Source: DASPXY01 sp038227745 (GTDB lineage Bacteria > Planctomycetota > Planctomycetia > Gemmatales > Gemmataceae). From it: a DNA stretch of 5,638 bases. The position numbers and the translations under genes are program-made. The stretch lies in assembly GCA_038227745.1 (NCBI GenBank), contig JBBRPS010000682.1, positions 1 through 5,638 of the forward strand, in the 5' to 3' direction. Shown piece by piece: positions 5,501 through 5,638 of this stretch (the first letter of the stretch is position 1; every line of letters starts with the position of its first letter). Below the pieces are notes generated by a model that was given only the letters and a program-made list of their open reading frames with translations, did not search any database and was not told where the DNA came from.

Positions 5501-5638
5501 GAGCAGAAGATCGCCTGGAGCACAGGCACGTCGAGGCGGGCCAGCGCGTCGCCGCCGCCGGCGCTGAAGCTCGTCGTCGTGAGCAGCACGTCGATGCTGA
5601 ACCCCGGCCCGTCGGACACAAGCCCGAAGCGCAAGCGA
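2542..5638 (-). CDS. cobN: Cobaltochelatase large subunit CobN, 5' end cut by the window
   Basis: CobN is the large, substrate-binding subunit of aerobic cobaltochelatase. With an AAA+ pair (CobS/CobT or ChlI/ChlD-like) it inserts Co2+ into hydrogenobyrinic acid a,c-diamide in the cytoplasm, using ATP. About 1,030 residues are visible. CobN is usually 1,200-1,300, so roughly the first 200 are outside. No start is inside: the first codons at the edge (CGC, TTG) simply continue the frame. Visible family blocks, counted from the TTG at 5634, are ENVWAANIGGLAPRDVAMNVALPE (49-71 region), HLGKHGNLEWLPGK (303-316), NNPGEGTQAKRR (342-353), GRNFYSLDIRTIPTRTAW (625-642), WGTSNMRTHGDD (672-683), GRPRIDVTVRISGLFRDAFPN (716-736), DYFQFHGGT (872-880) and VVNPRWLEGVMRHGYKGA (922-939). 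It ends in a normal WLEGR. Residues 501-527 come from a palindromic insert in a variable loop, without breaking the frame. The closely related ChlH/BchH is less likely, given the DYLFGYDAT...LDDWMYE ending. Confidence 0.95.
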   Translation of the reverse strand, partial: RLRFGLVSDGPGFSIDVLLTTTSFSAGGGDALARLDVPVLQAIFCSSSENVWAANIGGLAPRDVAMNVALPEFDGRLITTAVSFKNTLAHDGALQTEVVRYQPRPDRIAHVADLAHNWARLRRTPPDRRKLAILLANYPSKNARVGNAVGLDTPASLHALLVALRAAGHDTGPSLPADGQALIEAVIAASIQDPEFATTDAHTRSPGWVRAEEYRVWMEAVPMAARQGMAKRWGEAETAPQFHDGGFPIPGLLLGNVFIGVQPARGYDQDPAAVYHSPDLPPPPYYLAFYRWVRDGFGAHAVVHLGKHGNLEWLPGKSIALSEACYPEVMLRDLPNVYPYIINNPGEGTQAKRRAAAVIVDHLIPPMTQAGTYGALRRLEHLLDEYYAVQSLDPSKGPLLLEEIGRLIEEQQLHRDLECAAPSAEQMPEFLRRLDGYLCEIKEAQIRDGLHVLGKLPDGPQLTDLLLALVRIDNGDVPGLVKALAEDDGLDYPELTRDLAAPASGGREPPVPAPNDSQEQGAHAPRSPRTCGDVLERLTDFAKRLIEECRARDSADAAVAWAAEQRGRPMERTARTLRFLWQTVWPRLQQCRHEIDHILDALDGRFVPPGPSGAPTRGTADILPTGRNFYSLDIRTIPTRTAWRVGRAAADALLQRHIERTGGYPESVALVVWGTSNMRTHGDDVAEILYLLGVRPRWDDANRRVVGVEAIPLTELGRPRIDVTVRISGLFRDAFPNLVRLLNDAVALAARLEEPLDRNFVRAHIARDTALLMRDPAAGLSAGEAARRAALRVFGSKPGAYGAGLLPLIDGRNWQSVEDLADVYLTWGSYAYTGAEADDGREERAAFRLRLAQTQVVAQNQDNREHDLFDSDDYFQFHGGTIAAVRALTGAAPDAYLGDTSRPDDVRAHTLKEEACRVFRARVVNPRWLEGVMRHGYKGAVEMAATVDYLFGYDATAEVLDDWMYEQLTAAYLLDERVRAFLRRANPWAERGMIERLLEAAERGLWEHPDEDTLQRLRELYHDNDAWLEGR
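4054..4133. repeat. In-frame palindromic element inside cobN
   Basis: Two 33-base arms, 4054-4086 and 4101-4133, are reverse complements with a single mismatch (4064 against 4123). A further C-G pair at 4087/4100 leaves a 12-base loop. The arms contain GGGCGTGAGCCCCCTGTTCCTG-like sequence in which the short unit GTGAGCCCCCTG faces CAGGGGGCTCAC. On the cobN strand the element codes for residues 501-527, rich in Pro, Ala, Ser and Gly, with no stop in that frame. It lies between LTRDLAA and RTCGDVLERL, a variable connector in CobN proteins. The design resembles palindromic elements known to insert within genes, such as the Rickettsia RPEs, and high-GC planctomycete genomes seem to carry similar 'GGCTCACGCC' repeats (recalled, not checked). 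Confidence 0.8.

Overview
The window is very GC-rich and its content suggests a planctomycete, most likely of the Gemmataceae type. This rests on recalled family habits and not on a marker gene: a CobN with a palindromic insert, a HlyD-like protein end of the kind these bacteria carry, an Uma2 fragment and small toxin-antitoxin-like genes. Treat the assignment as an inference.

Two parts are clearly different. The right half (2542-5638, minus strand) is one long intact reading frame: cobN, the large subunit of aerobic cobaltochelatase, cut at its 5' end by the window edge. It carries an in-frame 80-bp near-perfect palindrome (4054-4133) that codes for 27 low-complexity residues, like a small palindromic element that landed in the gene and was kept as a loop.

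The left half (1-2541) is a patchwork of small and damaged genes. From left to right it holds: the first codons of a minus-strand gene running off the edge; a minus-strand HicB-like protein (120-527) with no HicA beside it; a broken minus-strand HlyD-like gene remnant (about 612-1006) with a frameshift and an apparent internal deletion; a plus-strand BrnT-like toxin frame interrupted by an early TAG (1050-1307), followed 12 bases later by an intact antitoxin-like gene (1320-1580); a small unrecognised gene of lower GC (1714-1962); a non-coding stretch with a weak attC-like half site and then a palindromic, 47-base all-purine, G-run-rich element (2134-2264); and a 41-codon Uma2 N-terminal fragment (2285-2410). 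A short non-coding gap with a GC hairpin separates this fragment from the convergent end of cobN.

Only cobN has a clear metabolic role (cobalt insertion in cobalamin synthesis). The left half reads as an accessory zone where toxin-antitoxin-type genes, gene remnants and palindromic repeats have accumulated. No complete new multi-gene system is visible. The best leads are the in-frame palindrome in cobN, the toxin-dead/antitoxin-intact pair and the G-rich palindromic element.
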